From: Acidobacteria bacterium RIFCSPLOWO2_12_FULL_68_19
GTDB lineage: Bacteria > Acidobacteriota > Vicinamibacteria > Vicinamibacterales > UBA2999
Reading direction: 5' to 3'
Assembly (NCBI GenBank): GCA_001767525.1
Contig: MELF01000036.1
Span: 62,001-126,000, forward strand
Length of the DNA: 64,000 nucleotides
In this document: piece by piece, positions 34,988-43,335 of the stretch
Position numbering within the stretch: position 1 is the stretch's first letter
How the letters are laid out: each line of letters begins with the position of its first letter
Notes under the pieces: generated by a model
Databases searched by the model: none
What the model saw: the letters and a program-made list of their open reading frames with translations, nothing else
Told to the model about the DNA's origin: nothing
Position numbers and translations under genes: made by a program

Positions 34988-36394
34988 ATGTTCGACTCAC
35001 TCAGCACCCGCGTCCAGGATGTCTTCAAGTCCCTTCGGGGCGAGGTGCGCCTCACGCCAGCGCAGGTGGAGGCGGCGCTTCGCGAGATCCGGCTGGCGCT
35101 GCTCGAAGCGGACGTCAACTTCCAGGTCGTCAAGGCGTTCATCGATCGCGTCCGCGACCGGGCGATGGACCAGGCGGTTCTGCGAAGCCTGACGCCGGGC
35201 CAGCAGGTCGCCCGGATCGTCCGCGACGAGCTGCTCGCGCTGTTCGGCAACGCGGAAGGCGGACTGACCACGCACGCGCCCACGCCGCGCGTCGTGCTGC
35301 TGCTCGGGCTCCAGGGCTCCGGCAAGACGACGACGGCAGCCAAGCTGGGCCGCTGGCTGGCGCGGCAGCAGCGCCATCCGCTGATGGTGTCGACCGACGT
35401 CCGCCGGCCGGCGGCGCTCGAGCAGCTCTCGGTGCTCGGCCAGAAGGCCGATATCCACGTCTTCGAGCCGGCGAGCATGGATCCGGTGGGGCGCGCCGGG
35501 GGCGCGCTCGTCGAAGCCAGGTCCAAGGGGTTCGATACGGTCATCGTCGACACGGCCGGCCGTCTGCACATCGACGACGAGCTGATGGACGAACTGCAGG
35601 CAATCAAGGAGGCGGTGCAGCCGTCGGACCTCCTCTACGTCGCCGATGCCATGACGGGGCAGGACGCCATCAAGAGCGCCGGCGAGTTCAACCGGAGAAT
35701 CGGCATCACCGGAGTCGTGTTGACGAAGCTGGATGGCGACGCGCGCGGCGGCGCGGCGCTGTCGGTCGTCTCGGTCGTCGGCGTGCCGATCGCCTTCGTC
35801 GGCAGCGGCGAACGCACCGAGGACCTCGAGCTCTTTCATCCCGATCGCATCGTCTCCCGAATGCTTGGGATGGGCGACGTGCTGTCGCTCATCGAGAAGG
35901 CGGAGCAGGCGATCGGCAGAGACGACGCGGAGCAGCTCGAGGCGAAGCTCCGGAAGAACGAGTTCACCCTCGAGGACTTCCGCAATCAGCTCCGGACCAT
36001 CCGCCGGATGGGACCTCTCGAGAGCGTTCTCGGTATGATTCCAGGGCTGGCCAACCTGAAGCAGCTGGCCGAGAACAAGCCGGACGAGGCGCAGATGGCG
36101 CGACTGGAAGCCATCATCTGTTCGATGACGCCCGCCGAGCGGCGCGACCAGGGGATCGTCAACGGCAGCCGGCGCCGGCGGATTGCCGCCGGCAGCGGCA
36201 CGTCGGTCGAGGAAGTGAATCGGCTGCTGAAGCAGTTCACCGAGATGCGCCGCGTGCTCCAGATGATCGGGCAGGGCGGGGGGACCGGACTGGGCCGCAG
36301 TATGAGACTGCCCAAGGCGGCCGCGAGGGCGGCTGCCGCGCCGGGCCGGAAGCGGAAGAAGGGTGGGCCCTGGGGGCTCATCAAGACACGATGA
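34988..36394 (+). CDS. ffh: Signal recognition particle protein Ffh
   Basis: SRP54 GTPase that binds signal peptides as they leave the ribosome. The 468 residues contain the N domain, the G domain (GLQGSGKTTTAAKLG near 105, DVRRPAALEQL, DTAGRLHIDDELM, TKLDGDARGG) and the M domain (about 300-440, with GPLESVLGMIPG and TPAERRD ... GSRRRRIAAGSG for SRP RNA binding). A basic tail follows (GRKRKKGGPWG). The ATG at 34988 gives the standard FDSLSTRVQDVFKSLRG. Confidence 0.97.
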   Translation: MFDSLSTRVQDVFKSLRGEVRLTPAQVEAALREIRLALLEADVNFQVVKAFIDRVRDRAMDQAVLRSLTPGQQVARIVRDELLALFGNAEGGLTTHAPTPRVVLLLGLQGSGKTTTAAKLGRWLARQQRHPLMVSTDVRRPAALEQLSVLGQKADIHVFEPASMDPVGRAGGALVEARSKGFDTVIVDTAGRLHIDDELMDELQAIKEAVQPSDLLYVADAMTGQDAIKSAGEFNRRIGITGVVLTKLDGDARGGAALSVVSVVGVPIAFVGSGERTEDLELFHPDRIVSRMLGMGDVLSLIEKAEQAIGRDDAEQLEAKLRKNEFTLEDFRNQLRTIRRMGPLESVLGMIPGLANLKQLAENKPDEAQMARLEAIICSMTPAERRDQGIVNGSRRRRIAAGSGTSVEEVNRLLKQFTEMRRVLQMIGQGGGTGLGRSMRLPKAAARAAAAPGRKRKKGGPWGLIKTR

Positions 36395-36452
36395 GGGCTG
36401 TGGGCTTTGGACTTCCGGCTGTGGCCTGGAGTCCGGGGCCTGAAGCCGAAGA
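36395..36452. repeat. GGGCTTTGG-type word repeat before rpsP
   Basis: The gap holds degenerate words (GGGCTGTGGGCTTTGGAC, GGCTGTGGCCTGGA, GGCCTGAAGCC). The stretch GTGGGCTTTGGA also occurs, on the other strand, in the rpsB-tsf gap at 60897-60966. The array begins directly after the ffh stop. Confidence 0.7.
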
Positions 36453-36464
36453 CCGGGAGGATTG

Positions 36465-36740
36465 ATGCTAGCGATTCGCTTGAGGCGCGCGGGATCGACC
36501 AAGAAGCCGTACTTCCGCGTGGTGGTGCTGGAAGCGCGGTCGGGCCGGGACGGCAGCTTCGTGGAGAACCTGGGGACGTACAACCCCCGGTCGAAACCGG
36601 CACAGGTGGCCATCGACAAAGCCCGCGTCGAGCACTGGCTGAAACGCGGCGCTCGGCCGTCCGATTCGGTGCGGACGCTGCTCGAGAAGCATCTGTCGCG
36701 CGATCTGTCGGCCGTCGTCGAGGCGCCGGCCGCCCAGTAA
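36465..36740 (+). CDS. rpsP: Ribosomal protein bS16
   Basis: Small-subunit protein, 91 residues. MLAIRLRRAGSTKKPYFRVVV and NLGTYNPRS are diagnostic. ATG 36465 follows GGGAGG by four bases; a TTG just upstream is too close to it. First gene of the conserved rpsP-khpA-rimM-trmD-rplS group. Confidence 0.98.
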   Translation: MLAIRLRRAGSTKKPYFRVVVLEARSGRDGSFVENLGTYNPRSKPAQVAIDKARVEHWLKRGARPSDSVRTLLEKHLSRDLSAVVEAPAAQ

Positions 36741-37009
36741 TGGCTGAGCTGCAATCAGAGGGCGAGGGAGGCCATCCGCTGCGCGCGGTCATCGAAGTGG
36801 TGGTGCGCGCGCTGGTGGACCATCCCGACGACGTCAGGGTCACCGAGAGCGAGCGGCGCGGAGTCCGCGTGTTCGAGTTGCGGACGGCGCCGGGCGACAT
36901 GGGGAAGATCATCGGCCGGCAGGGGCGCACGGCCGCCGCGCTGCGTACGCTGCTCGCCGTCGCCGCCGAGCACCAGGGCAGGCGGGCGCAGCTCGACATC
37001 AAGGATTGA
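36740..37009 (+). CDS. khpA: KH-domain RNA-binding protein KhpA
   Basis: Protein of 89 residues with one KH domain: LRAVIEVVVRALVDHPDDV at the start, and the GxxG loop in MGKIIGRQGRTAAALRTLL. Small KH proteins of this kind act with KhpB on RNA and cell-wall growth in other bacteria. The ATG overlaps the rpsP TAA by one base, and its position between rpsP and rimM is the conserved one. Confidence 0.93.
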   Translation: MAELQSEGEGGHPLRAVIEVVVRALVDHPDDVRVTESERRGVRVFELRTAPGDMGKIIGRQGRTAAALRTLLAVAAEHQGRRAQLDIKD

Positions 37010-37545
37010 GCTGGGACGAGATGGTGGTCGTAGGGCGGATTGCCCGGCCTCACGGGCTCCGCGGCCACGTGGTGGTGAACCCGGAAACCGATTTCCTCGA
37101 GGAGCGGTTCCGGCCAGGGGCGGACGTCTGGATCCGGTCGGCGGACGGCGCGCGCCGGCTGACGATCGCCGCCGCGCGAGTGCAGGGCGGCCGCCCGGTG
37201 GTGGCATTCGAGGGGTTGGCGCGCGTCGAGGACGTGGAGGGAATGAGCGGCCTCGAGCTCCGGGTTCCCGAGGACGCGCTGCAGCCGCTCGGGGCGAATC
37301 GCTATTACGAGCACCAGCTCATCGGCTGCCGGGTCGAGACACTGGAGGGGGCGGTGGTCGGTCGGGTCGTGCGGGTCGACGGCGGCACGGGAGGCAGCCG
37401 ACTCGCGGTCGAGGGGCCGCGCGGGGAGGTTCTCGTCCCGCTGGCGGCCGAGATCTGCGTCGAGATCGACGTCGAGGCACGGCGGATCCGGATCCATCCG
37501 CCGGAGGGGCTGCTGGATCTGAACGAGACGAAACGTACCAGGTAG
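37006..37545 (+). CDS. rimM: Ribosome maturation factor RimM
   Basis: Assists 30S assembly around bS16/uS19. The 179 residues start WDEMVVVGRIARPHGLRGHVVV and have the second barrel with YYEHQLIGCRVETLEG. TTG 37006 overlaps the khpA stop (TTGA) and keeps the WDEM residues; ATG 37021 is possible but would leave a shorter N-terminus. Followed by trmD. Confidence 0.95.
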   Translation: MSWDEMVVVGRIARPHGLRGHVVVNPETDFLEERFRPGADVWIRSADGARRLTIAAARVQGGRPVVAFEGLARVEDVEGMSGLELRVPEDALQPLGANRYYEHQLIGCRVETLEGAVVGRVVRVDGGTGGSRLAVEGPRGEVLVPLAAEICVEIDVEARRIRIHPPEGLLDLNETKRTR

Positions 37546-37569
37546 TGTCCGGCTCCGGCCGGACGACAC

Positions 37570-38316
37570 ATGAAGTTCGACATCGTGACGATCTTTCCGC
37601 GGATGGTCGAGGCGGGCCTCGCGGAGGGCGTTGTCGGCCGCGGCATCGAGCGGGGCTTGCTGGACGTGAAGGTCCACGACCTGCGGGCGTACACGACGGA
37701 CCGGCATCGTACCGTCGATGACGTGCCCTACGGCGGTGGGCCGGGAATGGTGATGAAGCCGGAGCCGCTGGCGCGGGCTGTGGACGACATCGCTTGCCGG
37801 CGAGGGACGCCCGGTGCGGTAGTGCTGTTGTCGCCCCAGGGGCGTCCCTTCACGCAGGGCGAAGCGGTGCGGCTGAGCCGTCTGTCGCACGTCGTGCTGC
37901 TCTGCGGCCGGTACGAAGGCGTGGACGATCGGGTGCGCACGACGGTTGCGACCGACGAGCTGTCGATCGGCGACTACGTGCTGAGCGGCGGCGAGCTGGC
38001 CGCGTTGGTCGTCGTCGACGCCGTGAGCCGGCTGGTGCCCGGCGTGGTCGGCGACGCGCAATCGGTGGAGGAGGACTCGTTTTCGCGCGGGCTGCTCGAC
38101 TGCCCGCACTATACGCGCCCGCCGGAATTCGCGGGTCAGAAGGTGCCAGGCGTGCTGCTCTCGGGGCATCATGAAGAGGTCCGGCGGTGGCGAAAGATGA
38201 CGGCGCTCCGGCGTACGCTGGAGCGCCGTCCGGAGCTGCTGACCTCGGCCGCGCTCGACGAGGAAGAACGGGCGATGCTGGAGAAGATTCGACAGGAACA
38301 GGAGAGGGAGCCATGA
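37570..38316 (+). CDS. trmD: tRNA (guanine-N1)-methyltransferase
   Basis: Methylates G37 of tRNAs with a G at position 36, using SAM. The 248 residues show [47 protein letters not shown] and [16 protein letters not shown], the trefoil-knot SAM site. Its stop overlaps the rplS ATG (ATGA). Confidence 0.98.
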   Translation: MKFDIVTIFPRMVEAGLAEGVVGRGIERGLLDVKVHDLRAYTTDRHRTVDDVPYGGGPGMVMKPEPLARAVDDIACRRGTPGAVVLLSPQGRPFTQGEAVRLSRLSHVVLLCGRYEGVDDRVRTTVATDELSIGDYVLSGGELAALVVVDAVSRLVPGVVGDAQSVEEDSFSRGLLDCPHYTRPPEFAGQKVPGVLLSGHHEEVRRWRKMTALRRTLERRPELLTSAALDEEERAMLEKIRQEQEREP

Positions 38317-38660
38317 GCGCGATTGAGCTGGTCGAGAAGTCGCAGCTGACGACCCGCCCGACCATGAAGGCGGGCGACACCGTCCGCGTGCACGTCAAGG
38401 TCCGCGAGGGCGACAAGGAGCGGATCCAGGTCTTCGAAGGAGTGGTCATCAGCCTGCGACGCGGCGGGGCGCGGGCGTCGTTCACGGTCCGGAAGGTGTC
38501 GTTCGGCCAGGGAGTCGAGCGCATATTTCCGCTCCACTCGCCGTCGATTGCCAAGGTCGACGTGGTGCGGTCCGCGAAGGTGCGCCGCGCGAAGCTGTAC
38601 TTCCTTCGCGGTCTCAAGGGCAAGGCGGCGAGAATGAAGGAGATCCGCACCGGACAGTAG
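38313..38660 (+). CDS. rplS: Ribosomal protein bL19
   Basis: Large-subunit protein at the 30S/50S interface, 115 residues. [46 protein letters not shown] and [14 protein letters not shown] match the family. ATG 38313 follows GGAGAGGGAG and overlaps the trmD stop. Confidence 0.98.
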   Translation: MSAIELVEKSQLTTRPTMKAGDTVRVHVKVREGDKERIQVFEGVVISLRRGGARASFTVRKVSFGQGVERIFPLHSPSIAKVDVVRSAKVRRAKLYFLRGLKGKAARMKEIRTGQ

Positions 38661-38665
38661 GCAGC

Positions 38666-39289
38666 ATGGCTCGCACGCCCGCGACCTCTACGCTCGAAAA
38701 CGCGATGCGGCGCTGGGGATTCCGTCGCGTTGCGGGGTGCGACGAGGTGGGGCGCGGCTGCCTGGCGGGTCCCGTCGTGGTGGCGGCGGTCGTCCTCGAT
38801 CCGCGTCGGCGTGTGCCTGGACTCTGCGACTCCAAGATGATCACGGCGGCCCGGCGTGCGCGGCTCTACGACGTCATCACCCGTCGCGCACTCGCCTGGG
38901 CGGTGTCGTCGGCGCCGCCAGAGGAAATCGACGCGCTGAACGTGCACCAGGCGTCGCTCGAGGCGATGCGCCGGGCGGTGCTCGCGCTCGCACCGCTTCC
39001 GGATCTCGTCCTCGTCGACGCGTTCCGGATCCCGGGCCTGCTCATCGCGCAGCGCGCGGTGGTGCACGGTGATCGCCGGTGCAGCGCGATTGCCGCGGCG
39101 TCGATCGTCGCCAAGGTGACTCGGGACCGGGAGATGCTGGCGCACCACGCGGGCGATCCGCGGTACGGCTACGACCGGCACAAAGGCTACGCCACCTCCG
39201 ATCACCTCGCCGCTCTCGCGCGATATGGCTATTCGGTCCTCCACCGCCGCTCGTTCAGGCCCCCCTCCCTGTTTGATACGATCGAGTAA
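38666..39289 (+). CDS. rnhB: Ribonuclease HII
   Basis: Cuts RNA in RNA/DNA hybrids and removes misincorporated ribonucleotides. The 207 residues have GCDEVGRGCLAGPVVVAAV (catalytic Asp-Glu pair near 25), CDSKMITAARR, an Asp in VLVDAF, and AAASIVAKVTRDREM. Six bases separate it from rplS, so it is part of that operon. Confidence 0.97.
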   Translation: MARTPATSTLENAMRRWGFRRVAGCDEVGRGCLAGPVVVAAVVLDPRRRVPGLCDSKMITAARRARLYDVITRRALAWAVSSAPPEEIDALNVHQASLEAMRRAVLALAPLPDLVLVDAFRIPGLLIAQRAVVHGDRRCSAIAAASIVAKVTRDREMLAHHAGDPRYGYDRHKGYATSDHLAALARYGYSVLHRRSFRPPSLFDTIE

Positions 39290-39338
39290 CACGATGTCAG
39301 GGACGCGCTCCCCCGTGCCCCCGGGCCCCTAGTGCCTT

Positions 39339-40841
39339 GTGCCGACAGATCGCGAGGCCGCGCTCAAGAGGGCGGAGAAGCTCCTTCGCCAGGGAAAGCT
39401 CACCGGAGCCATTGAGGAATACGTTCGACTGATCGAAGACCAGCCGCGCGACTGGAACGCGATCAACGCGCTCGGCGATCTCTACGTGCGGGCCGGCGAC
39501 GCCGAGCGGGCGGTGGCGCAGTTCACCCGCGTCGCCGACCACCTGTTCGGCGAAGGATTCCTGCAGCGGGCGGCGGCCCTCTACAAGAAGGCGCTCAAGG
39601 TGCAAGGACAGCACGAGCACACGCTGTCTCAACTGGCCGACATCGCCAGGCGCCAGGGTGTGCTCGTCGACGCCAAGGCGTATCTACGGCACCTCGAAGA
39701 CGTCCGGCGGAGGCGGGGCGACGATGGCGGCGTGGAGGAATGCCAGGCGCGTCTGCGCGCACTCGAGGAGGTCCTGGAGGAGCCGGCGTCTCCCCCGGGG
39801 CCGTCGTCTGAATCCCCGGCGGCTGCGGCGGCGCCCTCTGACGACCCGGGAGCGTTGTTCCTGGCCGCGCAGGAGGAACTGGCCGGTGGCAGCGAGCCTC
39901 ACGCCCGGGCGATGCTCACGCGCGTCCTCACACTCGACCCGAGCCGGCACGATCAGGTGCTGGAGCTGGCGCTCGGCCTGGCTCGGGACGGCCGCACCGA
40001 CAGCGCCTTCGGCTGCATCGATCTCGTCACCGACGCCGCCCTCCTGGCGGGCGACTGGCAGCGCGCGATCGAGGCGCTGCAGGCGTTTGTCGGCGTGGTC
40101 CGCCACGTGCCGGCGCTGCTGAAGCTGGTGGAAGTCTGCGTCGATGCCGGTGTCGACGCGCCACTGCGGGCTGCGCAGGCCACGCTCGCCGACGCGTACC
40201 TGGCTGGCGGCAGCGGCGTCGAAGCGCGCGTCGTTGCCGAAGATCTGCTGGAAGCGGATCCGGACAATCAGGCGCACGCGGAGCGACTGCGCCGCGCGCT
40301 CGAGCTGCTGGGCGTCGCTCCGCCACCGGCGTCAACCAGCGGCGGTGCCGTGACGGAGCCGACGCCGGGTCCGCCGCCGGCGCGTCCAGAAACGATCGAA
40401 GTCGACCTGACCGAGGCGCTCGCGGGTGTCGGACCAGCACCCTCGCAGGCCGGTGGCGAAGGCGCCGACCTGTACGATCGTGCGGTCGAACTCCTGCAGG
40501 CGGGTCGCATGGCCGGCGCGATGGCGGCGCTCGAGGCTGCAACGCGCGTTCCGCGAACGCGCGTCAAGGCGGCGGCCGAGCTGGGCCGCCTCTACGTCGA
40601 GCGTGGCGAGCTGGAGCGCGGCATCGAGTGGCTGGAACAGGCCGCCGACGGCCCTGCGGCGTCGCCGGACGAGGGACTTGCGGTGCTCTACGATCTCGCC
40701 ACCGCGCTCGAACGGCTCGGCGAGCCGGCGAGGGCGCTGGCGATCCTCATCGACCTGGACGCCGATGCCGGCGGCTACCGCGACGTCCGCGAGCGCATCG
40801 AGCAGCTGGCGCGCGCTCAGGCCGGGAGCCACGGGCGATGA
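39339..40841 (+). CDS. Large tetratricopeptide-repeat protein
   Basis: Protein of 500 residues made of helical repeats. N-terminal TPR units are clear: AEKLLRQGKLTGAIEEYVRL, NALGDLYVRAGDAERAVAQFTR, and AALYKKALKVQGQHEHTL. A Pro/Ala-rich linker (about 145-170) and further units (about 170-330 and 375-495) follow. No signal peptide or membrane segment is seen, so it is probably cytosolic. GTG 39339 lies in a GTGCC-word stretch. Its stop overlaps the next small membrane gene (ATGA). The binding partner is unknown. Confidence 0.75.
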   Translation: MPTDREAALKRAEKLLRQGKLTGAIEEYVRLIEDQPRDWNAINALGDLYVRAGDAERAVAQFTRVADHLFGEGFLQRAAALYKKALKVQGQHEHTLSQLADIARRQGVLVDAKAYLRHLEDVRRRRGDDGGVEECQARLRALEEVLEEPASPPGPSSESPAAAAAPSDDPGALFLAAQEELAGGSEPHARAMLTRVLTLDPSRHDQVLELALGLARDGRTDSAFGCIDLVTDAALLAGDWQRAIEALQAFVGVVRHVPALLKLVEVCVDAGVDAPLRAAQATLADAYLAGGSGVEARVVAEDLLEADPDNQAHAERLRRALELLGVAPPPASTSGGAVTEPTPGPPPARPETIEVDLTEALAGVGPAPSQAGGEGADLYDRAVELLQAGRMAGAMAALEAATRVPRTRVKAAAELGRLYVERGELERGIEWLEQAADGPAASPDEGLAVLYDLATALERLGEPARALAILIDLDADAGGYRDVRERIEQLARAQAGSHGR

Positions 40842-41107
40842 TACGCCTCGTCTTCGTCCTGTTCTTCCTCGAGGTCGGCTTCGTGCTGATCGTCATTCCG
40901 TGGCTGGCGTTCTGGGATCGCAACTACTTTGCCCAGTTGCTGCCGCCGCTGCACACGATCATCACCAACAACTTCGTGCGCGGCGCCGTGTCAGGTCTTG
41001 GCGTCATCAACGTCGCCGTCGGCGTCCGGGAGCTGGTGGCGATTCTCACGGCGCGCACCCCGCGCCGGCCGGCTTCCATCACTCCATCGGAGCTGGCCAA
41101 GCATTGA
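40838..41107 (+). CDS. Small membrane protein of unknown function
   Basis: Protein of 89 residues with two predicted membrane segments: RLVFVLFFLEVGFVLIVIPW near 3-22 and VRGAVSGLGVINVAVGVREL near 48-68. The PxxxFWDRNYF motif after the first segment is aromatic-rich. It overlaps the TPR gene upstream (ATGA) and the ThiE-like gene downstream (TGATG). I do not recognise the family. Confidence 0.7.
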   Translation: MIRLVFVLFFLEVGFVLIVIPWLAFWDRNYFAQLLPPLHTIITNNFVRGAVSGLGVINVAVGVRELVAILTARTPRRPASITPSELAKH

Positions 41108-41754
41108 TGGGACCGGTGATCTGCGTGATTACGCCGCCCCGCCCGGCGGGCGCTGCCTCGATGCGCGAGCTCCTCGATCGCATTGGTGCGGCGGCGCGCG
41201 CCGGCGTGCACCTGGTCCAGATCCGACAACCCGACTGGAACGGGGGTGCACTGGCCGCGCTCACCGAGCACAGTGTCGTTGCCGTGCGCGGGACACGGGC
41301 CCGCGTGCTCGTCAACGATCGGCTCGACGCGGCGCTGGCCGCGGGCGCACACGGTGTACACCTGCGGGGCGACTCGATGCCCGCATCGCGTGTGCGCGCG
41401 GCGGCGCCGCCGGGATTCCTCATCGGGCGCTCGGTGCATGCGGCCGGGGAAGCCGTCGCGGCGGCACGAGACGGAGGAGTTGACTACCTGATTCTTGGTA
41501 CCGTGTTCGCCACGGCGTCGAAGCCGGACGCAGCGACCGCCGGCACGTCGGGTCTGACCGGTGTCTGTGCCGCGGTGCCGGTTCCCGTCCTGGCGGTGGG
41601 CGGCATCACGCTGGAGCGCCTCGGCGGAGTCGCGGCGGCGGGCGCCGCGGGGTTTGCGGCCGTGCGTCTCTTCGCGGAGGGCCGCGTCGACGAGCTGCAG
41701 ACGATCGTCGAGCGCGCAGTCCTCGCGTTTGACACCTCTGCGGGCGTTCCCTAA
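41107..41754 (+). CDS. Thiamine-phosphate synthase family protein (ThiE/TenI-like)
   Basis: TIM-barrel protein of 215 residues. ARAGVHLVQIRQPDW near 32, VLVNDRLDAALAAGAHGVHL with the phosphate-binding region, LIGRSVHAAGEA, DYLILGTVFATASKP and PVLAVGGITLERL follow ThiE. The first loop has IRQ where ThiE usually has LREK, so it may be a TenI-type relative rather than a true ThiE. No other thi gene is near. Confidence 0.78.
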   Translation: MGPVICVITPPRPAGAASMRELLDRIGAAARAGVHLVQIRQPDWNGGALAALTEHSVVAVRGTRARVLVNDRLDAALAAGAHGVHLRGDSMPASRVRAAAPPGFLIGRSVHAAGEAVAAARDGGVDYLILGTVFATASKPDAATAGTSGLTGVCAAVPVPVLAVGGITLERLGGVAAAGAAGFAAVRLFAEGRVDELQTIVERAVLAFDTSAGVP

Positions 41755-41755
41755 C

Positions 41756-42178
41756 ATGAGTCGCAGCGTGGCGACGGTCGAGGCGTCCAAGCCCGATTTC
41801 GGGAACAAGATGAAGCGCCTGCGCGAGGAGCGGGGCGTGACGCTCCGCCAGATCGCCGACGCGACCAAGATTTCGGTGGCCGCACTCGAGGCGCTCGAGC
41901 GCAACGACATCTCCCGCCTGCCCGGCGGCATCTTCTCGCGCGCCTTCGTACGCTCCTACGCACTCGAGGTCGGTCTCGATCCGGAGCAGACGGTGCGCGA
42001 CTTCCTGCTGCAGTTCCCCCACGACTCGGTCACGGTCGGCAGCCCGCACGTGTTCCCGGACAGCCACCCGCCCGGTTCCAGTTCGAAGAGCCGCACGGCG
42101 GTGACGGCTGTCGTGGCGCTCGTCGTGATCGCGGCACTGGTCGGCATCGTCCTGTTCTTCACGCTGTCCTCCCGCTGA
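41756..42178 (+). CDS. RodZ-like helix-turn-helix membrane protein
   Basis: Protein of 140 residues. An XRE/RodZ-type HTH lies at about 15-85 (GNKMKRLREERGVTLRQIADATKISVAALEALERND, then LPGGIFSRAFVRSYALEVGLD), followed by a linker and one C-terminal membrane segment (TAVVALVVIAALVGIVLFF). The layout matches the cytoplasmic and membrane part of RodZ but lacks the periplasmic domain. It could link MreB to the membrane or be a membrane-bound regulator. Confidence 0.75.
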   Translation: MSRSVATVEASKPDFGNKMKRLREERGVTLRQIADATKISVAALEALERNDISRLPGGIFSRAFVRSYALEVGLDPEQTVRDFLLQFPHDSVTVGSPHVFPDSHPPGSSSKSRTAVTAVVALVVIAALVGIVLFFTLSSR

Positions 42179-42200
42179 ATCCTGAAGTGCGCTGACTCCA

Positions 42201-42869
42201 ATGGACGCCGGCGGCAGCACCCCGCTCCTCGACTTCTTCAAACGGGGCGAGGTCGATCGCGACATCCGGCTGATGGTGGCGCAACAGGTGCTGGGCCTCC
42301 GGCCGCACGAACAGATCGGGCTGCTGGAGCTGCTCGTCGACGACCGCGACCCCGACGTCGCGGCGGCGGCGCGCGCCAGTCTGCAGGCCATGACGCCGGC
42401 CCCGCAGGGGAACGCCCCGGCAGCGCCCGATACGACGGCCGGTGCGGACGCGACCGGGGCGCCGCAGACCTCCGCGCTCGAGCGCATCGCGGCGATGTCG
42501 CCGGCCCAGCGGCTGTCGCTCGCGATGCGGGGGACGCGCGAGGAGCGGGCGATCCTGGTGCGCGATCCGAACAAGATCGTCGCGGTCGCCGTGCTCAGCA
42601 GTCCGAAGATCACCGGCTCCGAGGTGGAGGCCGTCGCGAAGATGGCCAACGTGTCCGAGGACGTGCTGCGCATCATCGGCCAGACGCGCGCGTGGATGAA
42701 GAGCTACGCGGTCGTCTCGGCGCTCACGAGGAATCCAAAGACGCCGGTAGCGGTATCGCTGAACCTGCTGCCCCGACTGCTCGAGAGGGACGTGAAGATC
42801 CTCGCCTCCGATCGCAACGTCCCGGACGTCATCCGGCTGGCGGCGCGGAAGCGGCTCACGCCGAAGTAG
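42201..42869 (+). CDS. Helical-repeat protein of unknown function
   Basis: Protein of 222 residues. The N-terminal 60 residues (LLDFFKRGEVDRDIRLMVAQQVLGL, then LLELLVDDRDPDVAAAARASL) and the C-terminal half (RDPNKIVAVAVLSSPKITGSEVE, TRNPKTPVAVSLNLLPRLLERDVK) look like HEAT-type helical pairs. An Ala/Pro/Thr linker separates them. I do not recognise the family. Its TAG stop is inside the GAAGTGG repeat at 42863. Confidence 0.65.
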   Translation: MDAGGSTPLLDFFKRGEVDRDIRLMVAQQVLGLRPHEQIGLLELLVDDRDPDVAAAARASLQAMTPAPQGNAPAAPDTTAGADATGAPQTSALERIAAMSPAQRLSLAMRGTREERAILVRDPNKIVAVAVLSSPKITGSEVEAVAKMANVSEDVLRIIGQTRAWMKSYAVVSALTRNPKTPVAVSLNLLPRLLERDVKILASDRNVPDVIRLAARKRLTPK

Positions 42870-43006
42870 AAGAAGTGGAAGAAGTGGAGGAAGTGGAAAA
42901 GTAAGTGTGAAGTGCGCTGGAGCGTCGGCGATTCATGGCGTTCTCAGCTCTCCCCACTTTTTCTACTTCTTCCACTTGTTCCACTTTGTCCACTTCTTCC
43001 ACTTCG
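42863..43006. repeat. Inverted GAAGTGG word array between converging genes
   Basis: 42863-42905 runs as repeats of GAAGTGGAA/GAAGTGGAG; 42953-43006 holds the same words on the opposite strand (CCACTTCTTCCACTTG and variants). The two arms could pair over most of 40 bases with a 47-base centre. The stop of the left gene (42867-42869) is in the left arm and the last 20 or so codons of the right gene are read from the right arm. Confidence 0.9.
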
Positions 43007-43249
43007 TGTCCGGCCCCAATCGCTGCGCATCTGCGCCAGGCCGTCCATGTAGACGCGCGCCTTCTCGCGGTCCTCTTCGGCCGCGAGCGTCGTGAGCAGC
43101 TCGATGGCGTGGGCGAAGTCGTGCTGGATCGTGCGCTCCGTCGTGCCGAAGTAGATCGTACGGATCTCTGCAAGCACCTCCTGCGGGTCGGCCGGCCGCT
43201 GTCGTCCGAGCGACTTCACGGGAACGAATCGACGCTGCGCGCCGCTCAT
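42944..43249 (-). CDS. Small unknown protein whose tail is encoded by a repeat
   Basis: Protein of 101 residues. Residues 1-80 look like a normal folded helical protein (DPQEVLAEIRTIYFGTTERT, then FAHAIELLTTLAAEEDREKARVYMDGLAQM). From about residue 81 the GAAGTGG array is translated as a Ser/Gly/Arg tail (RSGQSGTSGRSRKSGES), which suggests the original stop was lost when the repeat arrived. The ATG overlaps the stop of a short PolX-like fragment (ATGA). The function is unknown. Confidence 0.6.
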   Translation of the reverse strand: MSGAQRRFVPVKSLGRQRPADPQEVLAEIRTIYFGTTERTIQHDFAHAIELLTTLAAEEDREKARVYMDGLAQMRSDWGRTRSGRSGQSGTSGRSRKSGES

Positions 43250-43335
43250 GCCGCTCTCCGGCTCCGCCGTTCGCCCTTGATCTCGGGCGGATCCGCGATC
43301 TCTCCGAACAGCTGCGCGGTGTGCCGGTTATCCAC
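43246..43335 (-). pseudogene. Remnant of the N-terminus of a PolX-type DNA polymerase gene
   Basis: An open frame of 29 codons from GTG 43335: (M)DNRHTAQLFGEIADPPEIKGE resembles the start of PolX (family X polymerase/PHP) proteins, where a helix of the form R-x-x-A-x-x-x-x-E-I-A leads into E-x-K-G-E/D-NPF-x-R-A-Y. After EIKGE the sequence jumps to RRSRRAA and stops, so the rest of the gene is gone. It overlaps the GHMP kinase stop upstream and the next ATG downstream, so it is still translated in the operon. Alternatively it is a short leader peptide. Confidence 0.45.
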
